In this document: positions 1 to 7,180 of the stretch, in pieces
Numbering within the stretch: position 1 is the first letter of the stretch
Layout of the letters: each line of letters opens with the position of its first letter
Assembly (NCBI GenBank): GCA_027031025.1
Contig: JALVEJ010000059.1
Coordinates: 1-15,203, forward strand
Source: Flavobacteriales bacterium
Lineage (GTDB): Bacteria > Bacteroidota > Bacteroidia > Flavobacteriales > Flavobacteriaceae
DNA length: 15,203 nucleotides
Reading direction: 5' to 3'
Position numbers and translations under genes: made by a program
Notes under the pieces: model-generated
The model's input: only the letters and a program-made list of their open reading frames with translations
The model's database searches: none
What the model was told of the DNA's origin: nothing

Positions 1-1
1 T

Positions 2-937
2 CGGGAAGTTTATACTTACAATGATTATGTTACTATGCAAGATCAAGTCATAACACAACAGCACGACACCATTAATTTTGCCGGTATCCCTGCACATTTA
101 TACACTTTTACCAATACTGATTTAGGTGAGTCATTTAATTTTACAGCCAAAGTCAATAAGAATTTCGGTAAGGGCTTACGAACCAGCTTAGCTTACAACT
201 TTAATATTTCCAATGATGCCAATTCTATTGAAGCGGAAATTACCGGTGATGCCTTTATGCGTAATCCGGCTTTGGGTAATGTCAATAAAGAACGTTTGGC
301 GCCTTCACTTTATGGTGACAAACACCGTTTTGTGGGCTTTACCAGCAAAGAATGGAAATATGGTCGCGACAAACAATGGAGCACCACGCTTGCTGCTGTT
401 TACGAATGGGCTAAAGGCGGACGCTTCTCATATACATATGCCGGTGATATCAACGGAGATGGATCTAACCTGAACGATTTGATATATATTCCAAAACAAG
501 ATGAATTAGACGATATGTATTTCAGTGGAACTCCGGCTGAACAACAGTTGCAAAAAGATGCTTTTGAAGCCTATATCAACCAAGATGATTACTTGAGTAC
601 GCACCGTGGACAATATATGGAACGTTATGCCATATTGAGCCCTTGGAGAAGTAAAATAGATTTGAAATTAACCCAATCTTATCACTTAAAAGGGGCGCAA
701 AGAATTCAATTTAACTTGAATATTTTAAACTTAGGCAACTTATTGAGAAGTGATTGGGGTGTGGTCAAATTACCGACTAACAAACAACCCATAGGTGTCA
801 GTTTCTCTGATGTTGATGGTGACGGTAATGACGACCCTGTATATACTTTTGATACCAGCTTAAAACAAACCTTCTACAACGATTACAGCTTACGTTCGCG
901 TTGGCAAGTACAAGCCGGTTTGCGGTATATTTTTTAA
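2..937 (+). CDS. TonB-dependent/Oar-like outer-membrane receptor, C-terminal part (5' truncated)
   Basis: The reading frame is open from the first bases of the window, so the gene begins upstream. The visible 311 or so residues look like the C-terminal part of a TonB-dependent receptor barrel of the Oar-like (carboxypeptidase-regulatory-domain) type. They consist of alternating polar and aromatic strands, a GDINGDG...NDLIYIP segment typical of that group, a long loop rich in Asp, Gln and Tyr, and a final strand ending in aromatic Phe (GLRYIF), the usual signal for outer-membrane insertion by BAM. A second Asp-rich loop (DVDGDGNDD) could bind calcium, but this is only inferred. Such proteins sit in the outer membrane and take up or bind large substrates; the substrate cannot be read from this part. 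A strong terminator follows. The N-terminal plug and any TonB box lie outside the window, so the alternative of a plain Oar adhesin-like barrel stays open. Confidence 0.85.
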   Translation, partial: REVYTYNDYVTMQDQVITQQHDTINFAGIPAHLYTFTNTDLGESFNFTAKVNKNFGKGLRTSLAYNFNISNDANSIEAEITGDAFMRNPALGNVNKERLAPSLYGDKHRFVGFTSKEWKYGRDKQWSTTLAAVYEWAKGGRFSYTYAGDINGDGSNLNDLIYIPKQDELDDMYFSGTPAEQQLQKDAFEAYINQDDYLSTHRGQYMERYAILSPWRSKIDLKLTQSYHLKGAQRIQFNLNILNLGNLLRSDWGVVKLPTNKQPIGVSFSDVDGDGNDDPVYTFDTSLKQTFYNDYSLRSRWQVQAGLRYIF

Positions 938-962
938 AAAATAAATTAATCTTTTTAATATT

Positions 963-996
963 AAAGAAGCTGCCTTTTAGGTGGCTTCTTTTTTTT
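963..996 (+). terminator. Rho-independent terminator after the receptor gene
   Basis: The arm at 963-974 (AAAGAAGC plus TGCC) pairs with 980-991 around a 5-base loop, with two G-T wobbles in the upper part. A run of T follows. It separates the receptor from the panD unit. Confidence 0.8.
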
Positions 997-1006
997 GGCA
1001 TATTTA

Positions 1007-1040
1007 TTGAAATGCCCTAATTAAAAAATATATATCTTTG
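1007..1040 (+). promoter_or_regulatory. Bacteroidota-type promoter of panD
   Basis: TATCTTTG at 1033-1040 matches the -7 consensus TAnnTTTG. A TTG at 1007-1009 can serve as the -33 element, with a 23-base spacer, at the long end of the usual range. The predicted transcription start lies about 5-8 bases downstream, almost on the panD start codon. Confidence 0.5.
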
Positions 1041-1047
1041 CAAAACT

Positions 1048-1398
1048 ATGATGGTAGAAATCTTTAAATCTAAAATTCATCGTGTAAAAGTAACCGGTGC
1101 CGAATTGGACTATATCGGTAGTATAACAATTGATGCCGATTTGGTCGATGCCGCCAATATGATAGAAGGTGAAAAAGTTCAGATTGTCAATGTGAACAAC
1201 GGTGAGCGTATTGAAACTTACATCATTAAAGGGAAACGCGGTAGTGGAGAAATTACTCTAAACGGACCGGCAGCGCGTAGGGTCCAAAAAGGCGATGTTA
1301 TCATTATTATTTCTTACACTTGGATGGAAATGGCAGACGCTAAAAAATTTAAGCCTACCATTATTTTCCCCGATACTGAAACCAATTTGTTAAAATAA
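1048..1398 (+). CDS. panD: Aspartate 1-decarboxylase precursor
   Basis: PanD converts L-aspartate to beta-alanine for pantothenate and coenzyme A synthesis in the cytoplasm. The 116-residue product has the family's usual length. It carries the KIHRVKVT start strand and the self-cleavage site Gly24-Ser25 in YIGSITID; cleavage there yields the pyruvoyl cofactor on the new N terminus. It also has the NGERIETY and LNGPAARRVQ-GD segments that line the active site. Two adjacent ATG codons (1048 and 1051) are possible starts; the second would shift the cleavage site to 23-24. The -7 element ends only seven bases before the first ATG, so the mRNA probably has little or no leader. No panB or panC is visible; the upstream neighbour is an unrelated receptor behind a terminator. 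The next gene starts two bases after the stop, so the two are co-transcribed. Confidence 0.96.
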   Translation: MMVEIFKSKIHRVKVTGAELDYIGSITIDADLVDAANMIEGEKVQIVNVNNGERIETYIIKGKRGSGEITLNGPAARRVQKGDVIIIISYTWMEMADAKKFKPTIIFPDTETNLLK

Positions 1399-1400
1399 AG

Positions 1401-2363
1401 TTGAAGAAGGCACTTAAAATCATATTACCCCTTTTGATAGGTGCCGCTATCCTATATTATTATTTATCGGGCTTTACAGATCAACAACTACTTGAGATTT
1501 GGAACAGCATCAAACATGCCGACTATAAATGGTTAGTCTTATCATTGATTTTAGGTTTGTTGAGTCATATTATAAGAGCTTACCGGTGGAATTATCTCTT
1601 GGAAACTTTGGATTATCACCCGCGTAAAGTCAATTTGGTTTTGACCGTTGGCTTATCCTATTTGTTAAACTTAGTAGTACCACGAGCCGGCGAAATAGGT
1701 AGAGCAGCCACTTTGGCCAAATATGAAAAAGATATCCGTTTTGACAAAGCTTTCGGGACGATTGTTGCCGAGCGCATGGCTGATTTATTTTTTTTAGCTT
1801 TATTTATGCTTACCGCATTATTTTTGCAGTTTGATTTAATATATGAATTGCTTGCCCCTAAATTACCTAAAAGTCCGCTTTTACTGACACTTGAAATACT
1901 AGGATTTATTCTGTTACTTATTGGCTTCTTAAAATGGGCACAGCATGCCAAGAATCCCTTGATTCTTAAAATAAAAAGTTTTATCAACGGTTTATTGCAA
2001 GGCATGAATAGTATTTTGGCCATGCCGCATAAATGGTGGTTTATCTTACAAACCGTCATTATTTGGTTTTTATACCTAGCCATGTTTTGGGTGGTTCTTT
2101 GGGCATTTCCCGAAACCGAAAATTTGGGCATTGATGCCGTTTTAGTAGCATTTATAGCCGGTAGTATTGCTATGGTTATATCAAATGGCGGCTTCGGGGT
2201 TTATCCTGTGTTTGTAGCTGAAGCCTTGTTGTTATACGGCATTTCCAAGGAAGCCGGAATGGCTTTTGGCTTGTTGATGTGGACGACGCAAACTTTATTA
2301 GTGATACTTTTCGGGTTGATTTGTATGATATTGTTGCCAGTTTACAACAAAAATCTTCGTTAA
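1401..2363 (+). CDS. UPF0104 / lysylphosphatidylglycerol-synthase-type transmembrane protein
   Basis: This is a 320-residue integral inner-membrane protein with about seven or eight hydrophobic segments, the first near residues 4-21. It matches the UPF0104 family, which resembles the flippase half of MprF (lysylphosphatidylglycerol synthase). The most conserved stretch is NLVVPRAGEIGRA (90-102) followed by KAFGTIVAERMADL (116-129), both typical of flavobacterial members. There is no aminoacyl-transferase domain, so lysyl-lipid synthesis is not expected; lipid or polyprenyl-lipid transport is the usual guess and is not proven. The start is a TTG two bases after the panD stop; no nearby ATG would keep the first membrane segment. 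From general knowledge, panD followed by this family is a recurring order in flavobacteria, with no known biochemical reason. It reads as the second gene of a panD operon. Confidence 0.87.
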   Translation: MKKALKIILPLLIGAAILYYYLSGFTDQQLLEIWNSIKHADYKWLVLSLILGLLSHIIRAYRWNYLLETLDYHPRKVNLVLTVGLSYLLNLVVPRAGEIGRAATLAKYEKDIRFDKAFGTIVAERMADLFFLALFMLTALFLQFDLIYELLAPKLPKSPLLLTLEILGFILLLIGFLKWAQHAKNPLILKIKSFINGLLQGMNSILAMPHKWWFILQTVIIWFLYLAMFWVVLWAFPETENLGIDAVLVAFIAGSIAMVISNGGFGVYPVFVAEALLLYGISKEAGMAFGLLMWTTQTLLVILFGLICMILLPVYNKNLR

Positions 2364-2416
2364 TCAAATGAAATAAGTATTTTAATAAACGAAAAAGTGG
2401 TTTTAATCAATTTATA

Positions 2417-2447
2417 TTGCTTTAGCTTTTTGAACATAATAGTTTTG
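2417..2447 (+). promoter_or_regulatory. Bacteroidota-type promoter of the T9SS cargo gene
   Basis: TTG at 2417-2419, a 20-base spacer and TAGTTTTG at 2440-2447 fit the TTG / TAnnTTTG consensus. It lies 26 bases before the ATG at 2474. Confidence 0.62.
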
Positions 2448-2473
2448 TCTTCATAACATTAAAAACATGTATT

Positions 2474-4000
2474 ATGAAAACAAAACTACTTTTTATCTTA
2501 GGATGCATTTTTTGGTATGTACAAATGTTCTCGCAATCTAACCGGATTGTTGATAGAATTATCCATTTTGACCAATTTGTTAAACATCTGCAAAGCAGAC
2601 AGGTTAATACCGCTACTATCCGGTTAGATAGTATCACAAGAAAAAATTATGATGCTGTCAATAGTGTTTATAATTTAAGTTCTATGGACATATTTTTGTT
2701 TGACAGTAATAATTTGAATACAGAGTATTCTTTTAATATTTGGGATGTCAACAATAGTGTGCTTTTTCAACAAGGTAAAACAGAATATGTTTTTAACGCT
2801 TCGGGGATGATTTCTTCTAAAACTGATTATTATTTTGATTCAAGCCTAAATGTGATGGTGCCAAGTCAGAAACATTTATATACTTATAATGCATCAGGAC
2901 AAGTAATTGAGATGCTAAGCCAACAATATGATACAGCGAGTTCGCAGTTTGTCAATCAAGATAAAGAAATTTATACCTATGCACAAACTACCGACCCCAA
3001 ACCTAATTTGGTAAATATCTATCAATGGGATACTGCTAATGCTACATGGATAGATGATAAGCGAGGTACTATAACCTATAATAGTAATTTCCAATTTACA
3101 GATATTATCATTGAAGCCAAAGATATTTCTAATAATACTTGGGTTAATTCTTTTCATTATATTAGAAATTATGATGCTAATTTCCGTTTATTAGAGCATC
3201 TCATGCAACAATGGCAAAGTAACGCTTGGGTTAATGTCAGAAAGAAGTCGGTGTCATATACATCTATGGCAAATTATGACGAAATTGTTATCGAAAACTT
3301 TAATTGGGATAGCGTCAACAGTTCTTGGGCTATAAATGATAAACACATTGAACATGTTGATAGTAATAATAATATTTTACAAGAAGAATATTATTACTGG
3401 GATAGTTTAAACAGCCAATTATTTGGTTCTAATAAATTAGTTTATAACTATAACACTAATGACATTGAAGTAGATTACTATATGTGGGACAGTCAGACAC
3501 AAAATTGGTCATCTGATATTTTGTCAAAATATGTGTTTAACTATGATATGTCTGTTCCTAAGAGTGATTTAATATTACCTTATTATTTAACACCTTCCGG
3601 TTTACCTACTGATACTTTATTTGAAACCGGAATACCGGCTTTTGATGGTTTGAATCATAAGCTGTTGTCAAAAGAATTTTTCAGCAGAGCAACGGCTTCT
3701 GACCCTTGGAGTCCGGTATTTAAAAAAATATATAACTATACCGATACGTCGGTAAGTATAGAGGATCATCGTCAAATTACAGCCAAAGTTTATCCCAATC
3801 CGTTTAGTGATCATATCCGTTTTGAGGTGGCTTCTGACACTTATTCCCTTAATCTATTTGATTTAAATGGCAGATTGCTTTTCGCTGCCGACTTAAACGC
3901 CAATGAATCTGTAAATTTGTCATTCTTAAATAAAGGTATTTATATTTATAAAGTCCAAACGAACCAAGGCGTTGCCTCTGGAAAAATCATTAAAAAATAA
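2474..4000 (+). CDS. Secreted repeat protein with T9SS type A sorting domain
   Basis: This 508-residue protein should be exported by Sec and then secreted or surface-attached by the type IX system. Residues 1-20 form a signal peptide (MKTKLLFILG..., cleavage probably after MFS or SQS). Residues 435-508 form a type A T9SS sorting domain: KVYPNPFSD near 438-446, NLFDLNGRLL, LNKGIYIYKV and a final basic KK. Between them lies an array I do not recognise by name. A W-D (or F/Y/K-D) pair recurs at residues 90, 121, 152, 185, 216, 247, 278, 309 and 338, each followed 7-8 residues later by a second aromatic or hydrophobic residue and then a Y-x-Y-N-like strand. The period is 31 residues, remotely like YD/RHS beta repeats. 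A degenerate tenth unit (DPWSPVFKKIYNY) occurs just before the sorting domain. There is no catalytic motif, so a binding or structural surface role is inferred. It has its own promoter and terminator. Confidence 0.88.
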   Translation: MKTKLLFILGCIFWYVQMFSQSNRIVDRIIHFDQFVKHLQSRQVNTATIRLDSITRKNYDAVNSVYNLSSMDIFLFDSNNLNTEYSFNIWDVNNSVLFQQGKTEYVFNASGMISSKTDYYFDSSLNVMVPSQKHLYTYNASGQVIEMLSQQYDTASSQFVNQDKEIYTYAQTTDPKPNLVNIYQWDTANATWIDDKRGTITYNSNFQFTDIIIEAKDISNNTWVNSFHYIRNYDANFRLLEHLMQQWQSNAWVNVRKKSVSYTSMANYDEIVIENFNWDSVNSSWAINDKHIEHVDSNNNILQEEYYYWDSLNSQLFGSNKLVYNYNTNDIEVDYYMWDSQTQNWSSDILSKYVFNYDMSVPKSDLILPYYLTPSGLPTDTLFETGIPAFDGLNHKLLSKEFFSRATASDPWSPVFKKIYNYTDTSVSIEDHRQITAKVYPNPFSDHIRFEVASDTYSLNLFDLNGRLLFAADLNANESVNLSFLNKGIYIYKVQTNQGVASGKIIKK

Positions 4001-4050
4001 ATTCTGTTGTTTGTGTTGTTTTTTGTGTTTGTTCTTTTAGTTGCTGCTTT

Positions 4051-4097
4051 AAAAACCGGATTTTGTTATGTTAAAATCCGGTTTTTAATGTTTTTTT
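4051..4097 (+). terminator. Strong Rho-independent terminator
   Basis: A perfect 14-base-pair inverted repeat, 4051-4064 against 4073-4086 (AAAAACCGGATTTT and its complement), with an 8-base loop is followed by a T-rich tail. Because the arm begins with five A, it could also act on the other strand. It ends the T9SS cargo gene unit. Confidence 0.87.
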
Positions 4098-4112
4098 AGA
4101 GTATAATTTTTG

Positions 4113-4120
4113 TAAATTTG
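4113..4120 (+). promoter_or_regulatory. Possible -7 element for the hydrolase gene
   Basis: TAAATTTG fits TAnnTTTG and lies 23 bases before the ATG at 4144, but there is no good TTG at the -33 distance. The preceding terminator makes a promoter here necessary. Confidence 0.35.
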
Positions 4121-4143
4121 AAACATTTAAAGAAGCATGAAAA

Positions 4144-4935
4144 ATGAAATATAATTATAAAAAAACCGATATTTCTTATCGTAAACGCGGGGAAGGTCCG
4201 GTTGTGATATTGGTTCACGGATTTTTAGAAAATCAAAAAATGTGGGACGATGTCGTTCAAAGTTTAATAGATTCACATCAGGTTTTTACTATTGATTTAT
4301 TAGGTCATGGTGACAGCGACGGCTTATGTGACATTCACACTATGGAACAACAAGCCATGCTTATCAATGATTTGATGCAGCGGCAAAAGATTATGAAAGC
4401 AACGCTTATCGGGCATAGTATGGGCGGCTATGTGAGTTTGGCTTTTGCCGAAATGTTCCCTGAAAAAGTGGCGGGTTTGGGTTTGTTAAATTCTCATCCT
4501 TTTGCTGATAATGCCGAAAAACAAGAAGCGCGTGAACGGGCAATAAAAACCGTTCAACGACATTATGAAGCTTATGTCAAAGCGGCTATTCCCAGTTTTT
4601 TTGCGCCGGATAATCGTGAAAAATATCGTGATGAAATAGCAAAATTAGTCAAAGAAGCCTTAAAAATGTCACCGGAAAATATCATTGCAGCCTTAAAAGG
4701 TATGAAACTACGCAAGGATCGTTCAGATTTGTTTTGCACAAGACAGCAATATCCGAAACTTTGGATAATCGGCAAAAAAGATCCACTCATCGATTTGGAA
4801 AAAATCAGAGATTTGGCAGCGCATTGCCAAGGAACCGATTATATAGAACTGAGCGAAGGTCATATGTCATATATTGAAAACAAAACCGAGATGCCGGCAG
4901 TTATCAAAAGATTTTTACAACGAAATAACCTATAA
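4144..4935 (+). CDS. Alpha/beta-fold hydrolase
   Basis: This 263-residue cytoplasmic protein of the alpha/beta hydrolase superfamily has no signal peptide. It shows the oxyanion-hole motif HGF at 25-27, the DLLGHGDSD strand-turn at 51-59, the nucleophile elbow GHSMGG with Ser92, an acid Asp213 in GKKDPLID and the catalytic His240 in SEGHMSYIE. A helical cap lies at about 121-200. The full triad predicts an active serine hydrolase, probably an esterase or a C-C hydrolase; the substrate cannot be told. The ATG at 4144 puts the first strand directly before the core fold; an ATG at 4137 is in another frame. The gene converges on the minus-strand regulator, whose stop codon lies only five bases away, and no hairpin terminator sits between them, so the two mRNAs probably overlap at their 3' ends. 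Confidence 0.92.
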   Translation: MKYNYKKTDISYRKRGEGPVVILVHGFLENQKMWDDVVQSLIDSHQVFTIDLLGHGDSDGLCDIHTMEQQAMLINDLMQRQKIMKATLIGHSMGGYVSLAFAEMFPEKVAGLGLLNSHPFADNAEKQEARERAIKTVQRHYEAYVKAAIPSFFAPDNREKYRDEIAKLVKEALKMSPENIIAALKGMKLRKDRSDLFCTRQQYPKLWIIGKKDPLIDLEKIRDLAAHCQGTDYIELSEGHMSYIENKTEMPAVIKRFLQRNNL

Positions 4936-4940
4936 GAGCA

Positions 4941-6512
4941 TTATGATTCTTGGATTTTTTTCAAGACTTGAATACGGTTCTTAACATCCAGTTTCATATA
5001 AATATTTTTGATATGACTTTTGACCGTGTTTTTGGAAATAAACATTTTATCGGCAATTTGTTCATTGGTATAACCTTCGGCTATCAGCTTCAAAACATCT
5101 ATCTCGCGTTTGGTTAAGTCCATTTCTTTGAGTTTGGTATCGATATCTATTTTTGGTTGTCCCTTTTGTTGCATTTGTTCTTCAAGCTCTTTGATTTGTA
5201 ACACATATTTTTGTATTTCCGAATTTTTTTGCTCCAATTCCAAATCCTTATTTTTACGTCGCAAACTAAAAAACAGATATAAAAATATTAGCATGAACAA
5301 ACTGAAAACCGCAATCCCGATCATCATCCAAAAATTACGTTGAGAGGCTTTTGCTTCTTGGGCTTTTTCGTAAGCCAATTGCTTTATTTTTTCGTCTTTT
5401 TCTTTGGTTTCGTATAATATTTGCGTGCTGATTATACTGTTTTTGGCACTGACATTAACAATACTGTCGTGAAATTTTTTGGCTAAAATATGTGCTGATA
5501 AAGCAGATTTGTAATCTTTTAATACCGAATAATATTGCACCAGTGCCTCATAACCCAACGAAATATTTTCTTTTGATTTGATGGACTTGGCAATTTGTAA
5601 TCCAATATCAATATCTTGTTTGGCTTGTTTAAATTTTTTGAAAGCCAATTTTGACAAACCCCGGTTGATATAAGAGTTGGCAACATATCGTTGAATATTT
5701 TGTTTTTCCAGAATAGGAATGGCTAAATTGTAATAAAAAATGGCTTTGACAAAGTCTCCTTTGTTTTTGTACAAATAACCTAAAAGATTATATTCGATAC
5801 CCGGTTCTTTATACCGGTAAATATTTTTGGCAATTGATAAGGATTTTTTTAAATAATATTCAGCCGAATCATATTGTTTGATATAAATATAAGCTTCACC
5901 AATATTGGCATAATTATATTCTTGCCCGCGCAAATTTTTATTTTTGAGTTCAATCTCCAACGATTTTTTAAAATAAAACAATGCTTTATCATATTCTTCC
6001 GTATTGACAAAAACATTTCCAATACCATTGAGAATTCTGGCAGCTTGCGCTTCATTTCTATTTTTTTTAGCCAAGTCAAGTCCTTGCATATAATATTTGT
6101 ATGCTGTTTTGTCATCATTGAGTTTTCTGAGAGAAACGCCCAAATTGTTCAACACAATCATTCGTAACATGGTATCTTGGCTGTTTTCTAAAAATCCTAA
6201 GGCGCGTTTGTAATATTCTACGGATTTTAAAAAATGATTATCTTTTCTGGCCATATAGCCTTTGGCATTGTAAGCATTAGCAATACCATTGATGTCATAA
6301 ATTTTTTCAGCGGTTTCAAGTGCCTTTTCTACAAAGTCGGGGCGGGTATATCCGGCTGATTTGTTTAGTTGAATCAACGTATCAACTTTTTGATGAGAAT
6401 TGGGCATTTTTATGATGCCGGCATATATACTATCCCAATCTTTTTGTTGCGCGATTCCGGAGTAAAAAATCCAAAAAAATATGACAAATAAATACGTTTT
6501 TTGCCGGCTCAT
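4941..6512 (-). CDS. Membrane-anchored TPR regulator with LuxR-type DNA-binding domain
   Basis: This 523-residue protein has a clear domain order. A signal peptide lies at 1-21, ending GIAQQ. A tetratricopeptide array spans about 76-345, with repeated A-x-x-Y-Y-x-K-A-L units such as KSVEYYKRAL, KALFYFKKSLEI and SAEYYLKKSLSI. One transmembrane helix lies at about 394-415, a charged coiled coil at about 418-450, and a C-terminal LuxR/GerE helix-turn-helix at 465-523 (LTKREIDVLKLIAEGYTNEQIA...NTVKSHIKNIY). By this topology the TPR part lies in the periplasm and the DNA-binding part in the cytoplasm, with signal passing through one helix. There is no histidine kinase or receiver domain, so it is a one-component membrane transcription factor, a design known in Bacteroidota. 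Its targets are unknown. It has its own promoter and is divergent from arfB. Confidence 0.9.
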   Translation of the reverse strand: MSRQKTYLFVIFFWIFYSGIAQQKDWDSIYAGIIKMPNSHQKVDTLIQLNKSAGYTRPDFVEKALETAEKIYDINGIANAYNAKGYMARKDNHFLKSVEYYKRALGFLENSQDTMLRMIVLNNLGVSLRKLNDDKTAYKYYMQGLDLAKKNRNEAQAARILNGIGNVFVNTEEYDKALFYFKKSLEIELKNKNLRGQEYNYANIGEAYIYIKQYDSAEYYLKKSLSIAKNIYRYKEPGIEYNLLGYLYKNKGDFVKAIFYYNLAIPILEKQNIQRYVANSYINRGLSKLAFKKFKQAKQDIDIGLQIAKSIKSKENISLGYEALVQYYSVLKDYKSALSAHILAKKFHDSIVNVSAKNSIISTQILYETKEKDEKIKQLAYEKAQEAKASQRNFWMMIGIAVFSLFMLIFLYLFFSLRRKNKDLELEQKNSEIQKYVLQIKELEEQMQQKGQPKIDIDTKLKEMDLTKREIDVLKLIAEGYTNEQIADKMFISKNTVKSHIKNIYMKLDVKNRIQVLKKIQES

Positions 6513-6531
6513 AATTACTGTGTTGTGTGTT

Positions 6532-6561
6532 CAAAATTAATAAAAATAATCCGTTTTGCAA
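6532..6561 (-). promoter_or_regulatory. Promoter of the TPR-LuxR regulator
   Basis: On the minus strand, TAATTTTG (plus-strand 6532-6539) fits the -7 element and TTG (plus-strand 6559-6561) the -33 element, with a 19-base spacer. It lies 19 bases upstream of the ATG. It shares the 88-base divergent intergenic region with arfB. Confidence 0.55.
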
Positions 6562-6600
6562 TTTTTATTTTATCTTTATAGAAACTTTTGAGGCAAGCCA

Positions 6601-7005
6601 ATGAATATAGAATTGTTAAAAAAAGAAATTCAATACAAAGCTGTCCGGTCGAGTAAACCCGGCGGACAACATGTTAACAAAGTGTCAAGTAGCGTGCGGT
6701 TGTCTTTTGACTTGAAAAATTCAAAAGCTCTTAATACATACGAAAAAGACATCTTAACCGGCAAATTGCAACACCGGCTAACCAAAGAAGGGATTTTAAT
6801 AATAAAAGTTGAAACCTCACGGAGTCAACATTTTAATAAGAAGGCGGCTTGGCAACAATTGGTACTATTGCTTGAAAAGTCTTTGAAACAACCTAAAAAA
6901 CGACTTAAAACCAAACCTAAAAAATCGGCTGTTTTAAAGCGTTTACAAAGTAAAAAACAACACAGCCTAAAAAAGCAAAACAGGCGAAAAGATTTTTTGC
7001 GCTAA
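6601..7005 (+). CDS. arfB: ArfB-type peptidyl-tRNA hydrolase (ribosome rescue)
   Basis: ArfB (YaeJ) releases the nascent chain from ribosomes stalled at the 3' end of an mRNA lacking a stop codon, by hydrolysing peptidyl-tRNA. The 134-residue product has the size of the family. The release-factor domain has the catalytic GGQ at residues 21-23 within SSKPGGQHVNKVSSSVRL. After about residue 95 comes a strongly basic, flexible tail rich in Lys and Arg (KKRLKTKPKKS...), the part that in known ArfB enters the empty mRNA channel. There is no stop-codon-recognition domain, which separates it from PrfA and PrfB. The ATG at 6601 gives the expected short N terminus; a weak -7-like TATCTTTA lies at 6571-6578. 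The stop codon TAA coincides with the left edge of a palindromic element, so that element's insertion may have set the exact C terminus. Confidence 0.93.
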   Translation: MNIELLKKEIQYKAVRSSKPGGQHVNKVSSSVRLSFDLKNSKALNTYEKDILTGKLQHRLTKEGILIIKVETSRSQHFNKKAAWQQLVLLLEKSLKQPKKRLKTKPKKSAVLKRLQSKKQHSLKKQNRRKDFLR

Positions 7006-7167
7006 TACCAAAAGGAATTGTATTTTAGTCCAAAATAAATTGGAATATTTTTTTTCTGTATCAAGGCAAAAAACACAGTTATAGCCGTAGCTATAACGAG
7101 TATTTTTAACGAAGATACAGGTAAAAAGAAATGATTTATTGGACTAATATATAGTTGTTTTTGGTAT
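7005..7167 (+). repeat. 163-base imperfect palindrome, MITE-like element
   Basis: The two ends are inverted copies: ATACCAAAA at 7005-7013 and TTTTGGTAT at 7159-7167. Inward, TTAGTCCAA (7025-7033) matches TTGGACTAA (7139-7147) and CTGTATC (7056-7062) matches GATACAG (7114-7120). The centre is a perfect 8-base-pair hairpin, 7078-7085 with 7090-7097 around CGTA. Almost the whole length can fold into one long cruciform or RNA hairpin. There is no reading frame inside. This is what a non-autonomous inverted-repeat element or a dispersed palindromic repeat looks like. No convincing target duplication is seen, and copy number cannot be judged from a single window. Confidence 0.6.
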
Positions 7168-7180
7168 AAACTTGGCGGAT

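Noticed and set aside
1658..2131. Minus-strand reading frame of 157 codons opposite the UPF0104 gene
   Set aside because: It is antisense to a gene with clear family marks; its product has no recognisable motif and no promoter.
4002..4050. T/G-rich tract after the T9SS cargo gene, considered as a repeat
   Set aside because: It is low-complexity sequence without a clean repeating unit; the real signal is the hairpin that follows.
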